From: Salinigranum rubrum
GTDB lineage: Archaea; Halobacteriota; Halobacteria; Halobacteriales; Haloferacaceae
Assembly (NCBI RefSeq): GCF_002906575.1
Contig: NZ_CP026309.1
Location: 1,984,001 to 2,048,000 of the forward strand
DNA length: 64,000 nt
Reading direction: 5' to 3'
The position numbers and the translations under genes are program-made. The notes beneath the pieces are model-generated. The model did not search any database. It was not told the origin of the DNA and saw only the letters and a program-made list of their open reading frames with translations. Below are positions 45,633-55,052 of the stretch, one piece after another (positions within the stretch are counted from its first letter, which is position 1; each line of letters opens with the position of its first letter).

Positions 45633-47093
45633 ATGACGGACACGTCCTCCGGGTCCGACCCGACCGAGGCCGACCGGGAACTCATGCGGAGTCAGGCCGC
45701 TCGGCTCGCCCTCGACGTGTCGGAGTCGACCCTCGACGAGATTCTCGCGGACGCCCTCGGGTCGGCACCGGCGGAGCGACCGCCGGCCGAGACCGGCGAC
45801 GACCGCGGTCACCGCGCTGACGACGACGAGAACGCGCTTCTGGCGGTGTACGACGAACCGCGCGTCGAGTCCGGCCACGGGACCCTCGTCGGAACGACGG
45901 TGGCGCTCAAGGACAACATCGCCGTCGCGGACCTGGAGATGACCTGCGGCTCCGAGGCGTACTCGGTGGTCCCGTCGTTCGACGCGAGCGTCGTCGAACG
46001 CCTGCTGGCGGAGGGTGCGGGCGTCGTCGGCAAGGCGAACATGGAGCCGTTCGCGATGGGCCCGACGGGGGAGTTCTCCGACTTCGGCCACGTGACGAAC
46101 CCGGTCGATGCGGACCGAGTGCCCGGCGGGTCTTCCAGCGGGAGCGGCGCGGCCGTCGCCGCCGGCACCGTCGACGTCGCGCTCGGGACCGACACCGGCG
46201 GGAGCGTCCGCATCCCGGCCGCCTGCTGCGGCGTCGTCGGGGTGAAACCCTCTCACACCCTCGTGCCGCGACACGGCTTCGTCGACTTCGCCCCCTCGCT
46301 CGACACCATCGGCCCGCTCGCGCGGGACGTCGAGACGGCCGCGACGGTGCTGGAGAGCATCGCCGGTCCCGACCGCCGCGACCCGACGACGTCGAGCGCG
46401 CGGCGGGTCGGGTCGTTCACCGACGACCTCGACGACGCGGACGGGCTTCGCGTCGGGTTGCCGTCGACGCCCTTCTCGCGTTCCGAACCGGTGGTGGCCG
46501 AGGCGGTCCGCTCGGTCGCCACGCGGCTCGAAGCCGTCGGCGTCGACGTTCGCGAAGTTCCCCTCGACCTCGGGGAGATGGAGGCCGCCTACCTCAACGT
46601 CGGCTCCGCGGAGTTCGTCTGGCTTCTGGAGCAAGACGGCGTCGTCCGCGGACACGGCTCGGGCTACAGCGAGGAACTCCGCGCCGCGTTCCGTGCCGCG
46701 CGCGAGCGAGGACTGGGTGACCACGTCGCTCGCCGGATTCTCCCCCCGGCGTTCCTCGACGCCCGGAGCGAGGGACGGACCTACGCCCGGGCCCGCCGGA
46801 AGGGAATCGCGTTCGAGGAGCGTCTCGACGAGGCGTTCGAGTCGGTGGACGCGCTCGTGATGCCGACCCTCAGGGACCTCCCGCCGAACGTCGGCGAGAC
46901 GACGACGCGCGCCGACTTCGTCCCCATCATCGGCAACACCGCGCCGTTCAACATCGCCGGGACGCCCGCCGTGACGGTGCCAGTCGCCGAGATGTCGGGC
47001 GTCCCGGTGGCCGCCCAGGCCGTCGCGCCGCGGTTCGAAGACGACGTCGCGCTCCGGGTCGCTCGGGCGCTGGAGCGGGTAGCCCGACAGTGA
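45633..47093 (+). CDS. amidase-signature family hydrolase
   Basis: A 486-residue amidase-signature enzyme. The Ser-cisSer-Lys triad is visible: Lys in VALKDNIAVADL, cis-Ser and Ser in GGSSSGSGAAVAAG, and TDTGGSVRIPAACCGVVG. Relatives include GatA, allophanate hydrolase and aryl/aliphatic amidases. There is no GatB/GatC gene here, so a catabolic amide hydrolase is more likely than tRNA amidation. The start at 45633 (MTDTSSGSDPTEAD) is preferred over an in-frame GTG at 45624. It lies between the aminotransferases and the hydantoinase. Confidence 0.88.
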   Translation: MTDTSSGSDPTEADRELMRSQAARLALDVSESTLDEILADALGSAPAERPPAETGDDRGHRADDDENALLAVYDEPRVESGHGTLVGTTVALKDNIAVADLEMTCGSEAYSVVPSFDASVVERLLAEGAGVVGKANMEPFAMGPTGEFSDFGHVTNPVDADRVPGGSSSGSGAAVAAGTVDVALGTDTGGSVRIPAACCGVVGVKPSHTLVPRHGFVDFAPSLDTIGPLARDVETAATVLESIAGPDRRDPTTSSARRVGSFTDDLDDADGLRVGLPSTPFSRSEPVVAEAVRSVATRLEAVGVDVREVPLDLGEMEAAYLNVGSAEFVWLLEQDGVVRGHGSGYSEELRAAFRAARERGLGDHVARRILPPAFLDARSEGRTYARARRKGIAFEERLDEAFESVDALVMPTLRDLPPNVGETTTRADFVPIIGNTAPFNIAGTPAVTVPVAEMSGVPVAAQAVAPRFEDDVALRVARALERVARQ

Positions 47094-47333
47094 GGCGCGT
47101 GGTTCGGCAGTCGAGGTAGCGGCTTCGTGCCGACGACGGCAGGCAGTCCCCGACGTGGACGGGAGCGCGGGGAGACGAGCGACAACGACACACGGACCCG
47201 GTGAGTCCTCTCCCGCTCCAACCGGCGTGCTCGGGACGGGGTCCGAGCGCGTTCCCTCGCGCGCTCGGCGCTGGTGGACGGAGCCACCGGGAGCACACGC
47301 CGGCCGCCGCCGGGCACGCAGTTGGTGTCAACG

Positions 47334-47339
47334 TTTATA
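47334..47339 (+). promoter_or_regulatory. TATA box of the hydantoinase gene
   Basis: TTTATA lies about 28-33 bases before the ATG at 47367, consistent with a leaderless message. Confidence 0.6.
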
Positions 47340-47366
47340 GCCTCGACTGGAGTTGTCTCACACGAC

Positions 47367-48745
47367 ATGCCGGTAGACACAGTCATCACTGGCGGGACGC
47401 TCGTCACCGCCCAGGACACGTTCGAAGGGGCCATCGCGTTCGACGACGGGAAAATCGTCGCGGTCGGGGACGAGGCGTCGATGCCCGACGCGAGGGAGAC
47501 GGTCGACGCCTCGGGGCTGTTGGTGATGCCCGGGATGATCGACCCACACGTCCACATCGAGGACCACTTTTCGATAGACACCTACGAGACCGGGACCGCG
47601 GCGGCCGCGCTCGGGGAATCACGACGTACATCGACTTCGCGTGGCAACACTGGGTCGGCGACCTCTCGAACTACGACGAGGACGGCACGCTGATGGACGG
47701 CCTCGCGGAGAAGCAGCGGAAGGGCGAGCAGGCGCTCATCGACTACAGCGTCCACGCCGCGATTACCCGCGAGGACCCGGAGGTACTGGACGAACTGGAG
47801 ACACTGGTCGAAGAGGGGGTGACGTCGTTCAAACTGTTCACCGCCTACGAAATCGGCCTCGGCTACGGCTTCATGAACCGCGTCCTCGAACGCCTCGCCG
47901 ACCTGGACGCCGTCGGGGTATTCCACACCGAGGACGCCTCCGTGACGGACGAACTCACCGAACTGTTCATCGAGGAGGGGAAGGGCGACCCGACGTGGTA
48001 CCCGCAGTCGCGGCCCGACTACGCGGAGGCGATGGCCGCGAACGACGCCGCCCGGATGGCCCAAGAGGCGGGAGCCAAGTACTACGGCATCCACACCAGT
48101 TGCCGGAAGTCGGCCGAGGAACTCGCGCGGTTCCGCGGCGACGGGTCGTTGCTCCGCGCGGAGACCTGCACGCACTACCTCGTCTGTGACGACTCCATCT
48201 ACGAGGATATCGGCTGTCAGGCGATGATCGCCCCGCCGATTCGAAAACCCGACGACCAGGAGGCCATGTTCGAACACCTCAGACACGGGACGCTCGACAT
48301 CGTCTCCACCGACCACTGCGGGTACTCGCTCGAATCGAAGCAGGTGGACAACTGGTGGGAGTCGACGTTCGGCGCGAACGGCCTCCAGGCCAGCCTCCCC
48401 ATCGTCCACGACGAAGCGGTCGGCAAGCGCGGCTTCTCCTACCCGTGGCTGGTCCGCGTCATGAGCACCAACGTCGCCCAGGTGTTCGGTATCCCCGGGA
48501 AGGGGACGCTCGACCCCGGCACCGACGCCGACGCGATCCTCTTCGACCCGACCGAGTCCTACACCATCACGGCGGCGGACAACGCCTCGAAGGCGGACTT
48601 CTCCATCTACGAGGGACGGGAGGTGACCGGGAAGGTGAAGCAGACGTTCGTCCGCGGCGAACTGGTCGCCGACGACGGCGAAATCGTCGCCGACCCCGGC
48701 CACGGCCGGTTCGTCGAGCGGGAACTCCCCGATTGGAGCGTCTGA
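47367..48745 (+). CDS. dihydropyrimidinase/hydantoinase family amidohydrolase (frameshift in sequence)
   Basis: The corrected gene encodes about 459 residues. The metal-binding HxH is in MIDPHVHIEDHF; the carbamylated Lys is in GVTSFKLFTAYEIG; further ligands are His in YYGIHTSCRKS, His in ETCTHYLVCD and Asp in IVSTDHCGYS. The frame is lost at a G4 run (47613-47616); one added base gives AALGGITTYIDFAW. The enzyme opens cyclic diamides such as dihydrouracil, hydantoin or allantoin; the exact ring is not resolved. Together with the M20 carbamoylase at 62015 and the class III aminotransferases it could form a reductive pyrimidine or hydantoin pathway. Confidence 0.87.
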
Positions 48746-48852
48746 TTCGACGGACGAACAGTTCCGGACGAAGAACGCCACGACTGCCCACACGCCCCCG
48801 CGTATCTATTCGGGAGACAACCTTTTAGGCCCGAACGTACACGAGATGTGTA

Positions 48853-50624
48853 ATGAGCAGCGTACACGAGGCGTCGCCACGCGCCGTCGACGACGCCGAC
48901 CCACCGACCCCGCGCTTTCCCCACGCTAACTGCGTCGCCGTCGACGTGCTCGCCGACGTGCTCTCGACCGCCTTCGGGCCGCTCTCGAACGACAAACTCG
49001 TCGTCAACCAGCTAGCGAGCGAGACCGAACCGGAGAACCCCGGCGACGTCCCCGCCGACGACCTCGTGGTCACGAGCGACGGCGCGACCCTCCTCGAAGA
49101 ACTCCCCGTCACTCACCCCATCGCCCCCATCGTCCGCCGCGTCCTCGGCCCGGAGCGCCCGGGCGACACCGACGTGGTCGGGCAGGACATCCCCGACGGC
49201 GTGACCTCGACCGTCGTGCTCCTCTCGGCGCTCCTCGACGAGGCGGTCGACCTCATCGACACCGGCGTCCACCCCCACGACGTTCGCGCGGGCTACGCGG
49301 TCGGCCTCGACGCCGCGCTCGCGACGCTCGACGCCGAGACGCGCCGTCTCCCGTCGTTTTCGGACACCCGTGCGGTCGAGGAGCGGGTCGCGCGGTCGGC
49401 GGCGACCGGCAACGACGTCGGCGGCCTCGCGGCGCGGTGGGCCCCGCGGTGGTGGATGCGGTCGACCTCGTCACCCGGCCCACCGAGGAGACGTTCGCCG
49501 TCCGGACGCTCAGTACCGGTTCTCTGGGCGACTCTCGAATCGTCCGCGGGGCCGTCCTCGACCGCAACGGCCGGGCGAACGAGCACATGCCCCGGCGGGT
49601 GGCCGACGCGACGGTCCTACTCCTCGACGGGCACACCACGGGCGGACTGACGGACCCCGAGTGGGACGAGCGGGCGACGCTCGACCTCCGGTCGTCGTCG
49701 GTCGGGGAGGTGAAAGACCTCTACGCGGCCCGGCGCGAGGACATCGTCGACTCCTACCGGGAGATGGGCGTCGACGTGGTCGTCTGCCGCCTCGGCATCA
49801 CCCCCGAGTTCCAGAAACTCCTCGCCGACGCGGGTATCATGGGGATTCGGGCCGTGAACCGCCTCGACATGCGCCAACTGGCGCGGGCGACCGGCGCGAG
49901 CCTCGTCCGCAACCCCGAGGACGTCTCGCCCGACGACCTCGGCTTCGCGGGGAGCGTCGAGGAGGTCCGCGGCGACCCCCGCCGAGGCCGGAGAAAGAAC
50001 ACCGTCATGACGGTGTTCGACGAGTGCCCGAACCCCGGATCGGTGGCCGTCGTCCTCCACGGCGTCTCGGGCCACGTCGCGACGCAGGCGACGACGGGGG
50101 TCAGAAAGATGGCCGCGGCCGTCGCCGTCGCCCGCGGCGAGGGCGGGCACCGACCCGGCGTCGTCCCCGGCGCGGGTGCCATCGAGATGGAACTCTCGCG
50201 CGCGGTCCGCGCCCGGGCGACGGACCTCCCGACGAAGGCGCAACTGGCGGTCGAGGGGATGGCCGACGCCTTCGAGACGGTGGTGGCGACGCTCGCGCGG
50301 AACGCGGGCGCGGACCCCATCGACGCTGTCGCGGACCTCCGGATGGCGCACGCGGCCGGCGGCCTCGACGCGGGCTTCGTCCTCCCCGAACGGGAGGTGA
50401 AGAGCGCGACCGACGCCGGCGTGTTCGACCCCGTCGCCTACCGCCGAACGGGCATCGTCGCGGCGTGTGAGGTGGCCGACCTCGTCCTCCGCGTCGACGA
50501 CGCCATCGACGCGACCTTCTCTGATGAGCCGCTCGGTCCCGACGACGCTATCTACGACGACCGCGCGGAGAACCACCTCGACTGGCTCGAGGAGAACCCC
50601 GGGACGCGCTGGGACCGAGACTGA
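48853..50624 (+). CDS. divergent group II chaperonin (thermosome-like; frameshift in sequence)
   Basis: The corrected gene encodes about 590 residues of the TCP-1/Cpn60 family. The usual ATP motifs are altered: GPKG reads GPLS in TAFGPLSNDKLVV, while TSDGATLLEEL is kept, and GDGTT reads PDGVT in IPDGVTSTVVLLSALL. The apical and C-terminal parts remain recognisable (GVVPGAGAIEMELSRAVRAR), but no GGM tail is present. The frame is lost at GG (49436-49437); one added G gives LAARVGPAVVDAVDLV. It may bind rather than turn over ATP, or fold a special client. It lies among catabolic genes and not with other thermosomes. Confidence 0.8.
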
Positions 50625-50751
50625 GCGACGAGACACACAACTCGGTCGCGAGTTCCTCTTTTTGCGGCGGTTCGTCCCGGTGAATCGGCCGAAACGCCGA
50701 CTTCACCGCCAGCAACAGTTAAGCCGAGTCGGCGAGAGTTTTCACGTGCCC

Positions 50752-51600
50752 ATGGCGAAAGCTACCGTCTGTCTATCGTACGATTTCGACGCAGTATCGA
50801 CCTGGCTCTGGTCGTATGACTCGTGGGACGAGCCCACCCGCCACTCGCGCGGGGTGTTCGGCGCGGAGGTCGGCGCGCCCCGACTGTTGGACCTCCACGA
50901 CAAGTACGACGTCCCCGCGACGTGGTTCATCCCCGGCCACACCATCGAGAGCTTCCCCGAGATCTGTGGCGAGGTGTGGGACCGCGGCGGCGACGTCCAG
51001 CACCACGGCTGGAGCCACACTGGTCCGGCGACGTTCGAGTCCGAGGAGGACGAACGGGCCGACGTCGAGCGCGCCGTCGACAACATCGTCGACCTCACCG
51101 GGCGGAAGCCGACGGGCTATCGCTCCCCGGCGTGGGACTTCTCGGCGCACACGCTCGACATCCTGGCCGACATCGGCATCCGCTGGGAGTCCTCGAAGAT
51201 GGCGTCGGACTTCACGCCCCACTACGTCTACGGTGGCTGGGAGGCACCCCCGGACGGCCCGTACGTGCGCGGCGAACCGACCGACATCGTCGAACTCCCC
51301 GTCTCGTGGCAGCGCGACGACTGGCCGCCGCTGACGTTCACCTGGGCGCGCCCGCACCGGATGGGCTACGTCCCCGAGGACTCCATCTTCCAGCGCTGGT
51401 ACGACCAGTTCGACTGGATGTACGAGAACGTCGACGACGGCGTGTTCATCCTCACGATGCACCCGCAGGTGATGGGGCAGGCCCACCGCATCATGCGCCT
51501 CGAAGCGCTCGTCCAGCACATGTCGACGAAGCCGGACGTCGAGTTCAAACTGATGGACACGGTCGCCGAGGAGTGGCGCGAGGCGAACCCGCCCGCGTAG
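50752..51600 (+). CDS. polysaccharide deacetylase-family protein (PuuE allantoinase-like)
   Basis: A 282-residue NodB-fold hydrolase. Metal ligands are visible in CLSYDFDAVSTWLW and HHGWSHTGPATFE; TGYRSPAWDFSAHTLDIL is the third conserved block. No signal peptide, so it is cytoplasmic; this and the length favour the PuuE-type allantoinase/cyclic-imide hydrolase branch over cell-wall deacetylases. A TTAA-containing element (near 50718-50723) precedes the ATG at 50752 by about 30 bases. It sits between the chaperonin-like gene and the convergent MmgE/PrpD gene. Confidence 0.82.
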   Translation: MAKATVCLSYDFDAVSTWLWSYDSWDEPTRHSRGVFGAEVGAPRLLDLHDKYDVPATWFIPGHTIESFPEICGEVWDRGGDVQHHGWSHTGPATFESEEDERADVERAVDNIVDLTGRKPTGYRSPAWDFSAHTLDILADIGIRWESSKMASDFTPHYVYGGWEAPPDGPYVRGEPTDIVELPVSWQRDDWPPLTFTWARPHRMGYVPEDSIFQRWYDQFDWMYENVDDGVFILTMHPQVMGQAHRIMRLEALVQHMSTKPDVEFKLMDTVAEEWREANPPA

Positions 51601-51630
51601 AGCATCCGATTTCTCCGTTTTTCGACCCGC

Positions 51631-52980
51631 TCAGAGCGGAGCGAGCAACTCTCGAACGCTCGGACACGAGCGGAGCGCGCGGAGGTCGGCGAACGTCGCC
51701 TCTGCGGTCGGGCGGTCCAGCACCTCGGTGGCACACTCGAGGAACTTCGCTTCTAACTCCGATTCGGAGAGGGGGTTCGCGGGCGTTCCCGGCGGTTCCT
51801 CCAGCGTCCCGTCGTACCGCTCTCCGTCCGTCGTCTCCACGACGACCCGGGCGTGGTTCGACTTGTACGCGAGCGTGTCGTCGACGGCGAACGACGCGCG
51901 CTCGCGGACGTGCTGGACCTCGGGGTCCTCGATGGCGGCGGGTTCGAACGCGGTCAACCCGACGCGGTCGAAGACCACGGCGGCCGCGAGCGCGTACTCC
52001 ATCGAGAACTTCGCCTCCAACCCGGTTTCGGGGTCCGGGTGAACGAGCGCGTCGCCGGCACCGCGCGACGTCGTCGTCTCGATGTGCTCGATGGTCTCGG
52101 GAGCGAGGCCGTGGTCTTCGCTCAACTGCGACGCGAGCGCGACGCTCGTGTGCGTGAAGTAACAGCACGGGTACGCCTTGACGCTGATGCCGGTTTCGAC
52201 GAGTCGCCACGGGTCGCCCGGCGGGTCGGCGACGCGCTCGGCGCCCTCGGCGTAGCGCTCCCAGAAGCCGCCGTCGCCGCTGATCGCCGCCTCGTCGGCG
52301 GTGAAGCCGTCCCGAGCCAAGAGCGCCGCGGTCACGCCGGAGCGGCCGGCCAGTCCCGCGTGCAGCGGCTTGGTCATCGTGCCGAAGTTGCGTTTCAGCC
52401 CCGACGGCATCGACGCCGCGATGGACAGCGCCCGTGCGGTCGTCTCTTCGTCCAGGTCGAGCAGCGACGCGGCAGTCGCCGTCGCGCCGAACGTCCCGAA
52501 CGTCGACGTGGGGTGCCAGCCCTGCTCGTAGTGCGTCGGGGAGACGGGTTCGCCGACGTAACACTCCGCCTCGAAGCCCGCGGCGAACGCCGTGACGAGG
52601 TCTCTCCCCGAGGCGTCGACGCGCTCGCCCACTGCCAGCGCGGGAGCGACGAGCGGGACGCTCGGGTGGCCGTCCATCGCCCACGAGAGGTCGTCGTAGT
52701 CGAGCGCGTGCCCGGCGGTGCCGTTCGCGAGGACGGCGTCGGCGAGCGACGCCGTCTCACCGGTACCGAGGACGGTGGTCTCGCCCGACCCGAGGCTCGT
52801 TGCGAACCGCACCGCCCGCGCGCCCGCGTCGGCGACGCTTCCTGCGAGCGTCACCCCGACGGTGTCGACGAAGGCGCGTTCGATGGTCGTCCGCGCGGCC
52901 TCGGGGACAGCGTCGTACGTCAGGTCGGCGACGAACGCCGCCAGCGTCGCTTCGGGTCGCTCCGCGTCGACGGGTGGCAT
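51631..52980 (-). CDS. MmgE/PrpD family protein
   Basis: A 449-residue member of the 2-methylcitrate dehydratase/iminodisuccinate epimerase fold. Conserved segments are FVDTVGVTLAG, NGTAGHALDYDD, GHPSVPLVAPALA and KAYPCCYFTHTSVALASQL. Known members dehydrate 2-methylcitrate or act on other small carboxylates and iminodisuccinate. No prp genes are nearby, so a role in the surrounding nitrogen-ring catabolism is possible. The start at 52980 begins the homologous region. Confidence 0.85.
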   Translation of the reverse strand: MPPVDAERPEATLAAFVADLTYDAVPEAARTTIERAFVDTVGVTLAGSVADAGARAVRFATSLGSGETTVLGTGETASLADAVLANGTAGHALDYDDLSWAMDGHPSVPLVAPALAVGERVDASGRDLVTAFAAGFEAECYVGEPVSPTHYEQGWHPTSTFGTFGATATAASLLDLDEETTARALSIAASMPSGLKRNFGTMTKPLHAGLAGRSGVTAALLARDGFTADEAAISGDGGFWERYAEGAERVADPPGDPWRLVETGISVKAYPCCYFTHTSVALASQLSEDHGLAPETIEHIETTTSRGAGDALVHPDPETGLEAKFSMEYALAAAVVFDRVGLTAFEPAAIEDPEVQHVRERASFAVDDTLAYKSNHARVVVETTDGERYDGTLEEPPGTPANPLSESELEAKFLECATEVLDRPTAEATFADLRALRSCPSVRELLAPL

Positions 52981-53222
52981 GGGCGTCGTTCGCAATCCGG
53001 CGGGATAAACACGTCTGTCGGCGTAGTGAAAGTTAGTACGAGGCGCGGTGCGGGGTGGGGGGTGGGGGATGCACGCGCGCCCCGTCCGCGAGGTGGACTC
53101 GGGTGGGGATAGGGGGCTGTCGAACACCGAAACGGGTTCACAGCACGGGGAGTCACCTCGTGCTCGCCCGTATCAACGGGGTCATCGCGATGCGGTGTCG
53201 GTCGTCCGTGTCGGCGCCGGCG

Positions 53223-55052
53223 TCAGGAGTGGTCGTCCCGACGCTCGGCCGTGGCCGCCGTGTCGAGGTCGCCGTCCGTGATGACGACGTCGTACGCGTC
53301 GAGCGCCCGTTCCTCGTCGAGGAGGCCGTCCAGGTAGTCCTCGTACACCTGTTCGGCCGAGCGCTCGTGGGGGTCGCCGTACCCGCCGCCGCTGGCCGTC
53401 TTGATGAGGACGCGGTCGTTCGCGGCGAACTTGTAGCCCGACTCCTTCGAGTTGAGGTCGATGACCTCTCCGTCCGCGGTGACGTGCTTCAGGTCGCCGT
53501 GTGTTCCGTCTGTACCACCAAACAGCCCGTGTGGCTTATAAGTGTTTCCGTCACCCTCCATCGTCATCACGGCGTCGGTCAGAAAGCGCGACTCGCGGAC
53601 GATGCCGATGCCGCCCCGGTGCCGTCCGGCCCCGTGACCGTCCTCTCGCAGCGCGTACCGCTCGACCCGCATCGGGTGGGAGAGTTCGATGTCCTCGACC
53701 GGCCGGTTCTTCGTGTTGTGGACGAGCGCGTCAACCGCGTCGAGGCCGTCCGCACCGGGTCGTCCCCCATAAGATCCCTCGTTCACTTCGAGGTAGACCC
53801 AGTACTCGCCCGCGTCGTTCGTCCCCCCGTAGGAGACGAAGTACACCTGCCCGCAGGTGCCGGCGCACACCTTGTCGGGGATGGCCTCCGCGAGCGCCTT
53901 GATGATGAGGTCCGACATCTTGTCGACCTGGTTGATGCGGGCGAACGCGGAGGTGGGGGGCGTTGGATTGAACATGCACCCGGGTCGGGCCTTCGGGTGT
54001 ACCGGAGCGAACGTGCCCGAGTTCTGCGGGAGGTACTCGTCTCTGACGAACGTGTCCATCAGAATCGAGCGGATGGTGAAGTAGATGCAGACGTCCGTCG
54101 AGCCGTGGAACGGGATGTTGTACCCCGTCGGCGTCTGGTCCGCCGACTTCGACATGTCGACCGTGATGTCCGACCCCTCGACGATGACCTCGGCGGCGAT
54201 TTTCAGTCGCTCTCCCCTGTTCCGCCCGTCGTCGTCGAGGTAGTCCTCGGCGTAGTAGGTGCCGTCGGGGATTTTCCGGATCTCGTTTCGGAGCAGGGCC
54301 TCGGCGTAGTCCATCAGCGCCTCGCCCGTCGCCTGAATCTCGTCGAGGCCGTACTTCTCGACCAGCGCGAGGTAGCGCTCCTTCCCGACGTTGCAGGAGG
54401 AGACCTGCGCCTGGAGGTCGCCGATGACTTCCCTGGGGGTTCGGACGTTGTCGCGGATGAAGTTCCAGATTTCCTCGACGCGCTCGCCCTCCGAGTACAC
54501 CTTCGTCGCCCGAAAGAGGCTCCCCTCGGCGTACATGTCCTCCAAGTCGACCGCCAGTCCGGGAGTGGCCGAACCGATGTCGAGGTGGTGTGCGGTGTTC
54601 GCGGCCCACGCGATGTGCTCGCCCTCGTAGAAGATTGGCACGGCGACGGCGATGTCGGGCGAGTGGCTCGCCCCGTAGTGGGGGTGGTTGTGGATGAAGA
54701 CGTCGCCCTCGTTGATGGCATCTTCTCGGCTGACGCCGCGCTCCTCGAAGGTGTCGTACATCCCCTGGAGGTATCCGATCAGGGAGCCGACGTGCATCGG
54801 CGTCGAGTCCGACTCACAGAGTTCGCGGCAGTCGGTGGTGAAGATGCCCGCGCCCATGTCTTCGGACTCGCGGATGATAGACGAGTACGAGGAGCGGATG
54901 AGCTTGTACGCCATCTCCTGGGCGATGGTGTCGAGTTCGCCGCCGATGACCTGCATGGTCACCGGGTCGATGTCGCGCTCGCGGAGCACGTCCGCGGCGG
55001 TGGTCTCTTCTTCCGCCCTCGTGTCGGTGGTGTCGGTGGTGTCTGAACTCAT
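53223..55052 (-). CDS. hyuB: hydantoinase/oxoprolinase subunit B (HyuB)
   Basis: A 609-residue hydantoinase B/oxoprolinase family subunit. The conserved RDIDPVTMQVIGGELDTIAQEM, SYSSIIRESEDMGAGIFT, EGDVFIHNHPHYGASHSPD and YFTIRSILMDTFV are present, and GGGYGDPHERS lies near the C-terminus. With HyuA it forms an ATP-dependent enzyme that opens N-methylhydantoin, 5-oxoproline or related rings. The start at 55052 overlaps the hyuA stop in ATGA. It ends the two-gene unit. Confidence 0.88.
   Translation of the reverse strand: MSSDTTDTTDTRAEEETTAADVLRERDIDPVTMQVIGGELDTIAQEMAYKLIRSSYSSIIRESEDMGAGIFTTDCRELCESDSTPMHVGSLIGYLQGMYDTFEERGVSREDAINEGDVFIHNHPHYGASHSPDIAVAVPIFYEGEHIAWAANTAHHLDIGSATPGLAVDLEDMYAEGSLFRATKVYSEGERVEEIWNFIRDNVRTPREVIGDLQAQVSSCNVGKERYLALVEKYGLDEIQATGEALMDYAEALLRNEIRKIPDGTYYAEDYLDDDGRNRGERLKIAAEVIVEGSDITVDMSKSADQTPTGYNIPFHGSTDVCIYFTIRSILMDTFVRDEYLPQNSGTFAPVHPKARPGCMFNPTPPTSAFARINQVDKMSDLIIKALAEAIPDKVCAGTCGQVYFVSYGGTNDAGEYWVYLEVNEGSYGGRPGADGLDAVDALVHNTKNRPVEDIELSHPMRVERYALREDGHGAGRHRGGIGIVRESRFLTDAVMTMEGDGNTYKPHGLFGGTDGTHGDLKHVTADGEVIDLNSKESGYKFAANDRVLIKTASGGGYGDPHERSAEQVYEDYLDGLLDEERALDAYDVVITDGDLDTAATAERRDDHS

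Noticed and set aside
44823-46724. A 633-codon minus-strand open frame
   Set aside because: Antisense to the second class III aminotransferase and the amidase, both with intact catalytic motifs.
45624-47093. Amidase as GatA of the tRNA amidotransferase
   Set aside because: No GatB or GatC neighbours and a clear catabolic context; a general amidase is more likely.
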